DNA from: Zhengitettix transpicula
Lineage: Eukaryota > Arthropoda > Insecta > Orthoptera > Tetrigidae
Assembly: GCA_037074705.1 (NCBI GenBank)
Contig: CM073596.1
Coordinates: 54,402,001-54,466,000 of the forward strand
Reading direction: 5' to 3'
DNA length: 64,000 nucleotides
Shown: positions 23,102-34,499 of the stretch, piece by piece
Layout of the letters: every line of letters begins with the position of its first letter
Position numbering within the stretch: position 1 is the first letter of the stretch
Notes under the pieces: generated by a model
Seen by the model: only the letters and a program-made list of their open reading frames with translations
Told to the model about the DNA's origin: nothing
Databases searched by the model: none
Made by a program: the position numbers and the translations under genes

Positions 23102-23835
23102 GCCTTCAACTTTAATTTGTATTGTAAACTGCAATTAATTAATTTTTTAATGTACCTTTTACTGAATTAATCGAATAAAATTTATCCTGACTGTTTTTTG
23201 TGCCCGTATTTAATTATTTTATACTTTATAAAAAATCCGATCTTGTTTAATTGAAACTTAAAGTTGGACAAATGAAATGAATGGTAAGTGGTGAAAGAAA
23301 TAGGACCGTAAGGAATTTGTAAGAAATAAACGGAGAAATACAGGGTATAGTATGCTTTTATGACTCAGATATAAACGGGAAAGAGCCCTGAAATGAAAAA
23401 AGTCGCAAAGTAAAAGAAGTCTGAAGATACAAAGAAACAACGAATATTAAGGTAGCCAGAAAGGGAGTAAATCTATAATAGATATGTCCGTAAGAGAAGT
23501 TGGTATATTAAATGATTGAAGACTGATGGGATAGGAGAAAAACGGAAGCAAAAGAACAACAGTGAAATAACGGACGAAGAAGTGAGAATGAATGGGGTGT
23601 ATGTTACCTGGCAGCCTGCCCGAGGTGTGTAGTAGGAAGTAGACTTTATTAATACTCATGAAACATACACGAAGCAAGCTGCTATAAGTTATCATCTCAG
23701 CCTTACAAATGGAATCAATTTCAAACGAATAAATTTTAATTGGGTCCTAAATCAGAGGTGGGTCCTTCTAGAACTCGTTCCTAGACGATAATCAAGTTAC
23801 TCCCCTTCCTTTTCCTTCTTAGCTGCTTCTTCTCA
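23102..23835. other. No gene seen
   Basis: Two minus frames of 60 and 82 codons are rich in Leu/Phe/Ser and look like AT-rich noise. Confidence 0.5.
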
Positions 23836-23858
23836 ACTTACACACACACACACACATA
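23836..23858. repeat. (AC)n microsatellite
   Basis: About ten AC units. Confidence 0.9.
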
Positions 23859-23917
23859 TTCACTTTATTTATTGTCTTACTAGATTATAAACGTTTCAGT
23901 ATTCTTCCTAGACTCCC

Positions 23918-23919
<2 letters not shown>

Positions 23920-23960
<41 letters not shown>
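23920..23960. repeat. (TA)n microsatellite, left flank of an LTR
   Basis: About 20 TA units, ending where the LTR element sequence begins. A matching run lies at 24990-25023 on the other side. Confidence 0.95.
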
Positions 23961-23963
<3 letters not shown>

Positions 23964-24024
23964 ATATACAACAATTAAGCTTTAATTAATGTAAAGAATT
24001 AACCTCTCGTTAAAGCCCCATTTA
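23961..24024 (-). mobile_element. Stub of internal region next to an LTR
   Basis: On the minus strand this directly follows the LTR end TTATTACA with TAAATGGGGCTTTAACGAGA. Its position corresponds to the primer-binding region that follows the 56871-57961 LTR, sharing GGGGC. It is cut off after about 64 bp by the (TA)n run. Confidence 0.45.
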
Positions 24025-24986
24025 TGTAATAATCAACAGGATGCGTTTAATTAAAATAAAAGAACTTAATACATAAAATTATTTATTTTCACTTTTAACT
24101 CAAAAACAATTACAATTTAAAATATTAATTTCTCAGGGCCTTCACTGGGTTTTGATAATGGACACAACAAATTGATTTAAAAATCTTATTAACAAACAGA
24201 TCACATTTACCTAAACAATACGTCGATAGAAAGAAATTATAAAGAAAAGAAATTAACTTTGATTGACAATTAATAAAAGAACGAAATCTGACTCTATCCT
24301 ATAATTACGTTTACAATTAATCATTAGTTTTGGTTTTGTTACTTACATCTGTCCAGCTGGTACCAGCATTCCTTTTGGTATCGGAAGTACACTATTGCAA
24401 ACTTTTACACTGATTCTAAAATGTCGACTCAGAGATTTTACACTATTAAAGCCAAAATTGATAGTCTCCCAGGAACTCGGATGATCCTCCTGAATGTCAG
24501 CTATCTGATGTCTGCTCGCCTTATACGAATCCTATGATTCATAGATTTGTTAGTCTTTTACCGCTTTGGACTAAAACTGCAACTTTACCATTCCGGCTGG
24601 CTATAGACGTAAACTGCTTTTACTTAGCGATATTTACGAGGTAATACTTCCGTGAATGTTTTTACTTTGTCTTAAATTCACAACTTTGTTTAATAATAAT
24701 TAAACGACGTCTATTCTCTGCTCTAAAATTATTTGTTCCGTCCTCTGAAATGTCACGCCACCAACTAACAGGTATATTACTTGTTATGCTCCTCACGATG
24801 TTTTTCCGCGAACTGACTCCTAGTTCTCTCTAGAGTTTAAGCGCGCATACGCCATTTTGACTTTTCAACAAAAGCGGCTGAGCTTGCTTTTCCATTGGCG
24901 CTTTGTTCGATCAGGCCGCTGTAATGGATTTCTCAAACAATTCAAATTTTATGTCGAAACAATTAATGGCCTAATTAATTAGCATT

Positions 24987-24989
<3 letters not shown>
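24025..24989 (-). mobile_element. LTR of an LTR retrotransposon, copy 4
   Basis: On the minus strand it starts TGTAATGC and ends TGTTGATTATTACA, flanked upstream by ATAT. The 3' portion parallels the LTR at 56871-57961: TATCAAAACCCAGTGAAGGC versus TATCAAACCCAGTAAAGACC, each followed by a (C)C(A/T)TGAGA phrase and by GATTATTACA at the terminus. It measures 965 bp, similar to the 933-1091 bp of the other copies. It is bounded by AT microsatellites. No long protein frame is present. Confidence 0.7.

Positions 24990-25023
<34 letters not shown>
24990..25023. repeat. (AT)n microsatellite, right flank of an LTR
   Basis: About 17 AT units directly adjoining the LTR terminus. Confidence 0.95.
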
Positions 25024-25028
<5 letters not shown>

Positions 25029-26818
25029 TTTTTCTCATTCGTGATTATTAAATTTGAAAATATTCTCTAATTTCTATACTTCATTTTCTAATGTTTTGTA
25101 TTTACCGTAAAATCCCAAAGAAGGTAGTTAGACGTTTCTGTCGTTCCCTCTCCTTAATATAATTAGTCGCAGAAAATCAATAAAAATTTACAGGTTACTT
25201 TGTAATATATTTCTATTATAATTGTGTTTAACACATCATTGGTTCGCTGTAAAAATCCGAAAATAAATTGATTATTTGGAGTAAGACTTTTGATAATGGA
25301 ATTATGAAGGGTTGGTCCATCTATGGTTTGGAGTATGGTGGAACATGCCGGAGAACCGCAAGAAACAAGACTGATGACTCTAAAGGAACGGCTTTAACAT
25401 TTTCATTTGCATTGTTCCCACAGTTGCAGTGATTAGTTTTGTTTCCCAGATGGTCTCCAATAAGAGGGACACAAAAGTGTGACGCGGATGGACGTGTGTT
25501 GGAGAGAGAAGCCTCCTGCGTTACAGTTAGACGAGCGTGGTAATGACTGTGTCTGTAATGTGGCCGTAATCGATGCGACGACAAGCTGGCCGATTTCACG
25601 GCACGGATTCCTCTCCACAAAGGAGGCTCCAGAGACGCCGTTACCGGACAACAACTCCACATGAGCCTCGCTAGCGACAATCCTCGATAACCATCCGTGC
25701 TCGTGCAAAGTGGATCGTCCTGTTACGAGAAATATGCAAGAGCTGTAACAGCGACACAAGCACGAAGGAGGTGACAAAGGTTGGCCCCATTTCGATGAAA
25801 CTTTATTTACTGGTTATACAGTGTCATCTTGAATCACCTATCCAAAGCAACATGGATTACAGAGCTTATCTCTTCTGTTATTTGGCTAATTAACTAGTAA
25901 ACTTCTAACACAGAAGTTTTATATAACCCTTGAGACTCGGCAAAACATTATATCGTTGCTATACAGAGACGGCCAAGGCTATAAACAACATCAAACAGCC
26001 AACCGCCATCTGAAAAAAAATATGGCGGATGTTCCAAAACCCTTGATTTGGATTGTTTTACACAGGAAAGCACTCGGATTGATTTCGATTAAACTTTACG
26101 TAATAGTTATACACATCCAACTGCCATCCGCCGCATTATCGACATTTAGTGACGAACGTTCTGAAGATCATTTTTAAATTGTGTAATTTACTCCAATGCT
26201 TTTTAAATCAGTCAGAAATTTAAATGAAAATTATAAATCTTCATTTTCAAAATTTTAAAGAAGTTGAAGGTTTGTGCTCTGATGATTTGGAGTCATTTCG
26301 AAAATAAAATATTGGTTTATTTAAAAAAAAATAGATTAAAAATTATTAAATTTACATATTTTTTAAAAATATGATATCTTTGTTAAATTTCGCTAAATTC
26401 TAAATTAAAGTTTTGAAAATGAATATTTAGTTTTGATGACTTTAAAATCATTGCGTTAAATAATAAAATTTATCAATTTTATAACTAATTTTATATTTTT
26501 GAAGAAAAAATTTTTTTAACTGATTGCGACAGGGAATTTTTTCGCTTTGCAAGAAAAACAGTTTAAGTATTATTTCTTTCCGTCTTGATCAGTAAATAAA
26601 TATGGGGTTTTTCCTTGAATTATCATCCAACAAGAGAATAATTTTAAATTTAAAATTCAGACTCCCTGATTTACTTTTCTATTTCAAGTGCCGTATTACG
26701 GCAGTTCTTTTTCTTCTCCCCCGAGAGAATTTAATACTTTGTCTCTTTCTTCTTCTTAGGTAATGGAAAAACTCTTATTACGTTTATGAGTAATCACTGA
26801 GTAAAGGTAAAGAAAAGA
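25024..26818. other. No gene seen; includes a weak ~293-bp duplication
   Basis: 25320-25780 is GC-richer with overlapping frames on both strands and no domain. ATTTCGATGAAACTTTATTTACTGG at 25788 resembles ATTTCGATTAAACTTTACGT at 26081, a spacing of about 293 bp, suggesting two diverged repeat units. 26170-26820 is AT-rich. A degenerate GAAACGTCT motif on the minus strand near 25130 lacks CTGANGA. Confidence 0.45.
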
Positions 26819-27370
26819 TTTTTTTTAGGGCAACAGGCTACATGAGGGTGATCCACTTTGGGCAACTCCCCTTTAATAGCATAGGAAGGGATTTGAAAGG
26901 AGGGATGAGGAAGGGTAGAGGAAGGTAGTCAAGGGTTAACTAGGGCCCCCGGGCTATATTTTAAGGATCCTACCCGGCATTCGCCTAAAGAAATGCAGGG
27001 AAAACCCTAGGAAAACCTGCATTGGGTAGGTCGGGCAATGGGTACTTGTCCCACGCCCTTCCGTTAGCGGGAGAGGAGTTTGCTGTGGGGACGCAGCATT
27101 CCCTTCTCCGTGCCTTGACCAGTTTAGGAGGCTGCTGGCCGACTATTCCAATGTGAATAGCGGACAACTCTTACCGTATGCCCAAGGTCTGTGACCCCGG
27201 AACATACACCTCTCAAAACAGGCCGAGGTGCCTCGGCTTGTGGGAACCTTAGTTCAAAAATGGAGAGGAAAAGGCATCCCCGAAGGTAGCCCGTTCGTAT
27301 CTCTCCTAAAAGGTTCGACCTGCGAGAGAACATCTCTCCCAGGTTACCTGTGAGAGAATTCTCTCGCAGT
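26819..27370 (-). mobile_element. A-tailed retroposon family, copy 3
   Basis: Minus orientation: T run then AGGGCAACAGGCTACATGAG at the left end (3' end of the element) through to the 5' hairpin region TTCTCTCACAGG / CTGCGAGAGAATTC at about 27370. It is close to full length for the family. Confidence 0.88.
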
Positions 27371-28239
27371 GAATCCCCGGAAAGAAAAGACGAGAAAATT
27401 GCTAAAAGAGGAAAGGGAAATGGTAGATATACAACAGAGAGAGAAATCAATGAGAGTAAAGCAGAAACAAAGGGGTACAGAGGTTTATTGAGCGAAACTG
27501 ACAGTGACGAAGTCATCAATCACACGGAATATGAATAAGTGGATAACAAATTAAATATAGAGTGAAAGTAGACATTTAAAAACGTACTATTTTTCTATTT
27601 GAAGTGGATATTTGATATGAAACTTTTTCTGACATATATATATATATCTTGAAAATATTAGAATAAGTTCTCAGTTATATTTTACAGAGAAAATTTATTG
27701 TTGTAGGTTAACATAACGGAGTTTCTAGTAATTATTTGTGATTTTGTTGCAACGACGTGTCCTAGAGAGTTTCCATTCAGGTATGAAGGACGAGCGTCCT
27801 GATAGTGTGTGGTTAGTTTGTTCCTGAGGGATTGACGTGCGTCGTCACACAGAGGGACAGGACTCTAATGGCCAGAGTCAAGAACTGCTGGTTTGTGAAA
27901 ATCCGTTCCCCCTTAAATGCGTGATTTGAGTGTCAGGTGCAAAGTGCGTGTGCATGAGCTGCTTGCAAGTGGCCCCGAGAGTAAAAGTCCGTTAGCGATG
28001 GCGTGAGAAGTGCAGCTGTAAACAGGGAGGAGCTCCAGGACTCGCAACGACCACGCTATTACCGGCCGCTTATGGAAGATCCATTACATGCGAAATTGTT
28101 CAAATTGATTACCTAAGTACTCCAGAATTAAACGTTTTTATCCGTACACGTAGATGAAAAGACAACTAATTCGTTAAAGAGGCAGATTCAATCTTAACAT
28201 CATGAAAGTTAATTATTTAAACCGCACAACATTTATATC
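27371..28239. other. No gene seen
   Basis: Purine-rich start (27380-27530) giving a Lys/Glu-rich frame, then ordinary sequence. Nothing recognised. Confidence 0.5.
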
Positions 28240-28555
28240 TGCAAAACAACAACATATTTATCATTTATTACAAAAAAACCCACTAACAATAATTTAGATA
28301 AGCTTAATAATGTGATATATAAATTTTCTTGTAAAGACTGCGACGATTGTTACATGGGACAAACGAAGAGGACATTTAAATTTTAATGGCCAAGAAAGTC
28401 GGTTAAAAATTCATTATTGCCAAACATTGTTTGCACATTATTAAATTAGATAAAAAATTACTTTTACAACCCGTGGACCTCGTCATGTGTGCCATTACAA
28501 TGAGCTGAAACAACGACATATCAAGAGGAGAACAAAGAGGTTTTTAGGACAGTAA
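28240..28555 (+). pseudogene. Penelope-like element, GIY-YIG endonuclease relic
   Basis: One frame (about 28270-28386) reads NNLDKLNNVIYKFSCKDCDD then CYMGQTKRTFKF before a stop. This is the start of a Penelope-type GIY-YIG endonuclease: the G-V-Y-K-I-x-C-x-x-C variant N-terminal strand, then Y-(I/M)-G-(Q/E)-T-x-R. A second frame (about 28408-28506) continues with FIIAKHCLHIIKLDKK, matching the helix that normally follows (A-I-A-x-H-C). A third frame ends YNELKQRHIKRRTKRF. At least two frameshifts and stops make it dead. In Penelope-like elements this domain follows the reverse transcriptase; no RT is recognisable upstream, so this is a 3' fragment. Confidence 0.75.
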
Positions 28556-28654
28556 CAAATATATTGTTTTGTATCGACTTTTAAAATGAATGCTGACATT
28601 TATCTTATAAATTATTATTGAGACATAATTCCAATCAAAACTATGGTTTATTAA

Positions 28655-28745
28655 AAGTATTAGGATGGAAAAATGTCGGCCGGACCAGGAATCGAACCCG
28701 CTTACCGGGAGGAATCTCTAACCACCACTGTGCTTCATTTGAGTT
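28655..28745 (-). mobile_element. tRNA-derived SINE fragment, GACATTTTTCC family
   Basis: Minus strand: A-box-like TGGTGGTTAGAG (28715-28726), B box GGTTCGATTCC (28688-28698), then TGGTCCGGCCGACATTTTTC and CATCCTAATA. The A-to-B distance of 28 is shorter than in a tRNA, indicating a deletion. Related to 17660-17745. Confidence 0.6.
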
Positions 28746-28939
28746 GCCTGAGAGCTAAAGGTTGTTTCAAATTAGAAATATGTTTTTTCAGGCGAGGTTT
28801 TAATGCCCTATCTAGTTTGGCCCATGTAACAAACATTGCAGTCGTTACAGGACATTATAATACATTATTACGCTGATCTAAATTATTGAAATAATCATTG
28901 CAATTTTTTTATAATAACTGATAAAGAATTGGTTGTTTT

Positions 28940-28943
28940 ATAT
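28940..28943. repeat. ATAT target-site duplication, left
   Basis: Matches ATAT at 29975-29978 immediately beyond the other end of the solo LTR. Confidence 0.65.
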
Positions 28944-29974
28944 TGTAGTAATTGGTAATTAAGGCATTGTTCTAATTGAAAAGTTGAATTGTAGAGGACT
29001 CATTATTGGTGGATTTAGCGGACGCCGCAACAAACCGGCAATGCAAAGAAAGTATTGTTGATCGGTCGAGAAGGTTTTACGCGCTCAAAATTTACGAGAC
29101 GAACGAATAGTTGGGCAGCAGACAGCAAGCAGAACACAGTAAAAGAACGAACAGTCAGAAAATGAACGGCGAGGTGTAAAGACCACAAAATTCTAATTCA
29201 CGAAAACTTGAACAATCTTTGTCAGTCAGCAGTGAAGACTGACAGGTCTAATTTAAAGGACGAAAAAGTGTTCCAGTAACCAGTACGTTGTTATATCAAA
29301 AATGCAGAAACTGAACTAGTCTTCAGTCAACAGACAAAACCAATGAGGTGCATTTTCAACAAAAATCCACGAGACCTACAAATCCAGGTTGCAGTAAATC
29401 ATCGAGAATCGACAAAGTTATTTTAAACCAACTAACAAACTACGCTAATTAGAGTCTGTGAACATTTAGAGTCAGTGAGAACTTAGAATCAGTGATGTCC
29501 CCAAAATTGTGCACGAAAAGTTAAAATGAGGCCTGGGCTGCCGTAAGTAGAGAGAAAACTTTAAAATCAATGAAAAACCACGTTTAAAAGATAAACGTCA
29601 GATCGTTCTTTAATTATCGATAAAATGAGATCTTTAATTATTCAGATCGTTCTTTAATTTATTGATAAAATGAAATTGTTTAAACTCAATCTTTTAGCAT
29701 TAATCCTTCATCAACAAATTTCGTCTATGTTCAGACGCATTGATTCCCATATAAAGTAAATGTAAATTTTGTGATTTTGATTATGTAAATTCAAACCCAG
29801 ATCAAGATCCTGAGATCCCAAATATTTTGTAATTTGAATATTTGTTTTAGAATTGTTAATAAATCTTGTTTAATAGTTTTCACGTAATAGTTCTTTTCAT
29901 TTAAAAACGACACATAATTCACATCTTGAAGTATTGTAAAAGATGATATTTAGCAATATTAATTAATTATTACA
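28944..29974 (+). mobile_element. Solo LTR, copy 1
   Basis: Starts TGTAGTAATTGGTAATTAAG and ends TTAATTATTACA, so the termini are TG...CA. It is bracketed by ATAT on both sides, a 4-bp duplication as in Gypsy-type integration. The 1031-bp unit is matched in reverse at 46188-47120 with the same start, GCGGACGCCGCA, GTCGAGAAGGTT, ACGAAATTTG and GTTCAGACGCATTGA. It has no adjacent internal region, so it is a solo LTR. Confidence 0.82.
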
Positions 29975-31144
29975 ATATATAACATCAATAAATAATTAAT
30001 TTATTTTAAAATGTTCATTCTTTATAAATCTAAAAATGATTTTAAAAAAAATTGTAAACAGTAAATCCTGATGGGGGTGATTTTGGTTTTTTGTAGTCTT
30101 TTCGTGATTAAATCTACAGGATGAAAATTCGCCATCAATAAATATAAATACATGTATTTTTATGTCAGTGTTATGGAAACAAGTGGTCGGAATTCTTCCA
30201 TCCTGATCCTTTAATACGATTTTAATTTTATTTTTAGATTCTTAATTTTTACAATACCTGGAGATACGCCCCCAAGAATTGTTGAGGTTGTTTCATGCAG
30301 TCGAGTTCCTCCCCTGTTACCATTCTTAAAGTCTGAATGCCACTGAGGTCTATGAATGGAATATCGCGAGGGCTGCTTCATTCGTTAACCCCACTTTACT
30401 TCTGTACGCAATAAGAGGTAATAAATGACCTATTCGTCTTGGATTTTTTGAGGTTGTCAGCAGGTTTTACAATTTCTTTTTCTTTTCTGTGACTGTGTGT
30501 GTGTTTGCAGCAACGAGCCGTTAATGATAACTGTCTCTGCGGTGATGTGTTTTCTAGGAAGGCTCATTAGGTGCCATTTCCGCCCTACTTTGCGCCACGG
30601 GACAACGTACACTATATCTTCCCTGGAATCGAGTCACAGACGGAACTAACGTGTACATATACGCGGGGAAAACGTTTATCCACAAAGGTGAACAATGGTA
30701 AACTGTTCCCGTAATTGCTGCAGCAGGAAACTGCGAGTGTCCCAGTTGTCGTCCACATTCCTCGGGTACCTCCAGCTGAGCTGAGGCAGGCTGCCAAACT
30801 CTCAAACACACACTCGGAATATTCATACAGGAGCGAGCACTTGGTTTCACGCCTTCGCGTGTATATCACTCCAGTGACGTCAGCCGATAAACGGTGAAAA
30901 TCCAAGTGAGGGTCAGCGCCACGAGTCTCAGATCCCTCTTCACGGTCAATTTGCACATTTTCCAACATCTCCCAGACCTGAACGTGGAGGAAGTAAACGA
31001 CCATTGCCGTAAAATTAAAAAAAAATAAGGGCACCAGCGAATGGATGAGAGGGAAAAATTAAATTTGTAAACAGAACAGTTTAACTGCCAAACTGCTGGA
31101 ATATATAAGGATTTAAAAACGGAGTTTTTATTTTTATTTATTTA
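29975..31144. other. No gene seen
   Basis: Contains a 98-codon and a 140-codon minus frame at 30554-31034 that overlap in different frames; neither has a known domain. The first four bases (29975-29978) are the right ATAT duplication of the LTR. Confidence 0.5.
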
Positions 31145-31270
31145 CTAGCTGGGTTATACGGCGTTGCCCGGGTTGTCATAATTAAACCCCGGATTAGACT
31201 CCAGTCTTGGTTGTTTTTTCTCGCGGGTACTTCTTTTATGGCTATATATTTCAATAGCTTTATTAATGCT
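31145..31270 (-). mobile_element. Helitron-like 3' end fragment
   Basis: Minus strand ends ...CCCGGGCAACGCCGTATAAC then CCAGCTAG followed by T. The CTAG terminus, GC hairpin and preceding AACCAAGACTGGAGTC match the 3' end of 9206-9888. The 5' part is missing. Confidence 0.62.
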
Positions 31271-31288
31271 ATTTTCCTCTGGAAAAGA

Positions 31289-31841
31289 GCCTGCGAGAGG
31301 ATTCTCTCGCAGGTAACCTGCGAGGGATGTTCTCTCGCAGGCAGAACCTATTAGGAGAGATACGAAGGGGCTACCTTTGGGTATGCCTTTTCCTCTCCGT
31401 TTTTGAACTAAGGTTCCCACAAGCCGAGGCACCTCGGTCTGTTTTGAGAGGTGTATGTTCCGGGGTCACAGACCTTGGGCATACGGTAAGAGTTGTTCGC
31501 TAATCCCATTGGAATAGTCAGCCAGCTGCCTCCTAAACTGGTCGAGACACGGAGAAGGGAATGCTGCGTCCCCACAACAAACTCCTCTCCCGCTATCGGA
31601 AGGGCGTGGGACAAGTACCCAATGCCCGACCTACCCGATGCAGGTTTTCGTAGGGTTTTCCCTGCATTTCTTTAGGCGAATGCCGGGTAGGATCCTTAAA
31701 ATATAGCCCGGGGGCCCTAGTTAACCCTTGAGTACCTTCCTCTACCCCTGCGCATCCTTCCTTTCAAATCCCTTCCTATGCTATTAAAGGGGAGTTGCCC
31801 ACTGTGGATTACCCTCATGTAGCCTGTTGCCCTAAAAAAAA
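31289..31841 (+). mobile_element. A-tailed retroposon family, copy 4 (near full length)
   Basis: Starts with the 5' hairpin pair GCCTGCGAGAGG / TTCTCTCGCAGG, then CCTGCGAGGGATGTTCTCTC, and ends CATGTAGCCTGTTGCCCTAA with A8. It keeps all family segments in order. No flanking duplication is evident. Confidence 0.9.
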
Positions 31842-32130
31842 TATATAATTTTTTAATAAAATATTTTTGTAATTGTTACAAACCGATTGAGAATCATAAT
31901 GACTGCAATCTTTAACGTTGAAGACGTCTATTTATTACAGAAAATACGTTTTGACAGATGATGTCACGTTGGACGAAATTTTTGTTGCTAAAACATCAAT
32001 AAATAAATTAACTAAAGTAAGCCCTTGCATATAGTAAACAAAAAAAGTTGCCATATTGGGTGCCACAAAGCCTAAAGTATGAAACATGGTTCATAGAATA
32101 AAATAAATGTAAAAATAACGAAACATGCAT
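31842..32130. other. AT-rich spacer
   Basis: No feature recognised between retroposon copies 4 and 5, which point in opposite directions. Confidence 0.5.
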
Positions 32131-32143
32131 TTACACATTTACA
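32131..32143. repeat. 13-bp target-site duplication, left
   Basis: TTACACATTTACA, repeated exactly at 32696-32708 across retroposon copy 5. Confidence 0.85.
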
Positions 32144-32695
32144 TTTTTTTAGGGCAACAGGCTACAAGAGGGAACTCCCCTTTACTAGCATAAGAAGGGA
32201 TTTGAAAGGGGGGGATGTTAAAGGTTAGAGGAAGGTAGCCAAGGGTTAACTAGGGCCCCCGGGCTATATTTTAAGGATCCTACCCGGAATTCGCCTAAAG
32301 AAATGCAGGGAAAACCCTAGAAAAACCTGCATCGGGTAGGTCGGGCATTGGGTACTTGTCCCACGCCCTTCCGATAGCGGGAGAGGAGTTTGCTGTGGGG
32401 ACGCAGCATTCCCTTCTCCGTGCCTCGACCAGTTTAGGAGGCAGCTGGCCGATAATTCCAATGGGAATAGCGGACAACTTTTACCGTATGCCCATGGTCT
32501 GTGACCCCGGAACATACACCTCTCAGAACAGGCTGAGGTGCCTCGGCTTGTGGGAACCTTAGTTCAAAAACGGAGAGGAAAAGACAGACCCAAAGGTAGC
32601 CCCTTCGTATCTCTCCTAAAAGGTTCTGCCTGCGAGAGAACATCCCTCGCAGGTATTGCCTGCGAGAGAATAGCCCTCGCAGGCCTTCTTCAAGG
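32144..32695 (-). mobile_element. A-tailed retroposon family, copy 5 (complete, with TSD)
   Basis: Inserted between exact 13-bp copies of TTACACATTTACA. Minus orientation: 5' end CCTTGAAGAAGGCCTGCGAG, two ~25-bp hairpin units of the CCTGCGAGGG...TTCTCTCGCAGG type, body, and 3' end CTGTTGCCCTAAAAAAA. The duplication length and A tail fit target-primed retrotransposition and define the element as 552 bp. I find no pol III A/B boxes and no protein starting with ATG, so the source of its mobility is unclear. Confidence 0.92.
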
Positions 32696-32708
32696 TTACA
32701 CATTTACA
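32696..32708. repeat. 13-bp target-site duplication, right
   Basis: Second copy of TTACACATTTACA. Confidence 0.85.
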
Positions 32709-33540
32709 ATTAAATATGTAACCTTAACCTTTACACATTTAAATTCAAATATGGGAAATTATAATCATATACACAAATAGCAAAATTTTTCAAGAGTCTC
32801 ACTTGAAATAATTCGTCTGTTTTTATGAATAGTAGCTCAGAAATTGTACGCTTAAAAAAAACGTTCTTCCCAAACATGGAACATAATATAGTCGATTTAT
32901 CATCACCCATAATTCTGATATCCTAAACCTGAAAGTTTTGTTAACATCACACATTACATACATTTATTTTTTTTATATTTATACCAATTTAGTGAATACG
33001 TTGCATAAAGTACATTAATTGTACTTGTAATTCAATGTAAATGTTCCTAGTTCCGTACAAACTTTCGAGCGCATTGATTTAACAGACGATTTGAAGGGAA
33101 GAAGCTAAGGACAGGGAATATATAAAATAAATGCAAAAGTTAGTTAGTCAGAAAACATTAATGTAATTATTATTATGTATTTAAAAACAAAATGACGACG
33201 TGTCAACCCTTATTCTGGGGACTGAATTCCACCACCCTCCCCCGCCTAAACCTGTATATTACTCTATTTTCTAAAATGACTGAAAAACTTGAATCCATAT
33301 TGAGAACCAGGATAACAGCTTCGTCCTTCTACTCTTCTCTCCACCGCTTCAACATCTTCTTCGTCTTGAACCTGCTATTGCCACAGTTCATTAGTTCACA
33401 TAAAAACAAAAACCCCTAGGGACGAAACTAGGAATCCAAATTACCCCCGTGTCTACTCCGCAATTAATATGCATAATAACTGGAGACACCGTGTGATTTT
33501 ACAGTAGAAACAAATGACAGCCACTCGGGAAAATGCACGC
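32709..33540. other. No gene seen
   Basis: AT-rich; a 75-codon plus frame at 33192 shows no known motif. Confidence 0.5.
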
Positions 33541-33900
33541 TCGACTCAAACCTGCATCAGCAACGTTGGAGTGCAAATAAGTGAGCTAAACAATTTAAGA
33601 TGATAAAACTTACGTTGGAGTGTCAATTTAATGTGATAAATAATTTAAAGGAATGATTCAAAAACCTGTAAAGGTAGACTAACAATTCCACTACGACGTG
33701 GGTATTTAAAGGGGGTTTATAAACGAGTTTTAACAAGTAACTTTTAAAGATAAAACATAGAATACAAAATTTATATTTAGTTTTTAAGTAAATGCCACAG
33801 CTTTTAACGGAATTCTTAATTCTTCAGGGCCGCTAATTGGGCCTCTAAGTTACAGTAATTTGCAATTATCACCTTATCAAATGAAAACCAAAATGTTACA
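33541..33900. repeat. Dispersed repeat shared with 43995-44760
   Basis: Shares GTTGGAGTG(T/A)CAATTTAATG, GATAAATAAT, GACTAACAAT(T/G)CCAC, AGCTTTTAA and TTCTTAATTC in the same order and orientation as 43995-44760. The phrase CTCAGGGCC/TTCAGGGCC and the general layout recall the 3' part of the LTR at 24025-24989, so it may be a diverged LTR on the minus strand; I could not define ends. Confidence 0.55.
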
Positions 33901-34499
33901 AAAATAATAATTATTAAATTTAGAAGAAAATGTTAACTGAGATGGACAAGCAAAAAGGGATAGGGGGTAATGAGGGTGTCAGGATTCCGCACGCTGTTCA
34001 TATTTTATGTGTTAATGTTGTTTCCCATTTCTCCCCCAGTCTGGTCAGAGGCAACTGCAATCTAAGTCGTTCCCTTGGAGACGAGGAAGAGGAATTGACT
34101 GCATGTGTGTAGTGTAGCGTGTTCCGGCCCAGTGGAGCCGCAGACGTGTGGCCGGTTGCCAGGGGCAACGTGTACCTGTACGTGTACGTGCTAAATACAG
34201 GTTCGGCCGGGCGAGATGGCGCTGGACCCCGATACCATCGTTTCTCACAGAGTCGCAACGGAAACCTAACGGTCAGCTCCTGCCAATCCTCGCTCACTAA
34301 TCCACCAGCTTATTACATTTCCTCAGTGGCAGGTTTCCGTACTCAGACCCACGTTACGGAATCTCCGCCAACCACGACGTTCCCTTGACGTTCGTCCGTC
34401 CAGAAGTCACCGCCAGAGGTCACCGAAAGTGACTGCATTCACGAGTTTCAACATCAGAAGAAAATTATTTCAATCGAAGCTCAGCAATCATGGCTTTTA
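33901..34499. other. GC-richer block, no gene recognised
   Basis: 34.0-34.4 kb has frames open on both strands (89-99 codons). No domain or splice-bounded exon could be supported. Confidence 0.45.

Noticed and set aside
25130..25155. GAAACGTC on the minus strand, considered as another hammerhead-like motif
   Set aside because: No CTGANGA within reach upstream.
32295..32562. 60-68-codon frames recurring in every retroposon copy
   Set aside because: They start at TTG or similar, overlap on both strands, and are explained by recent copying of one GC-rich repeat.
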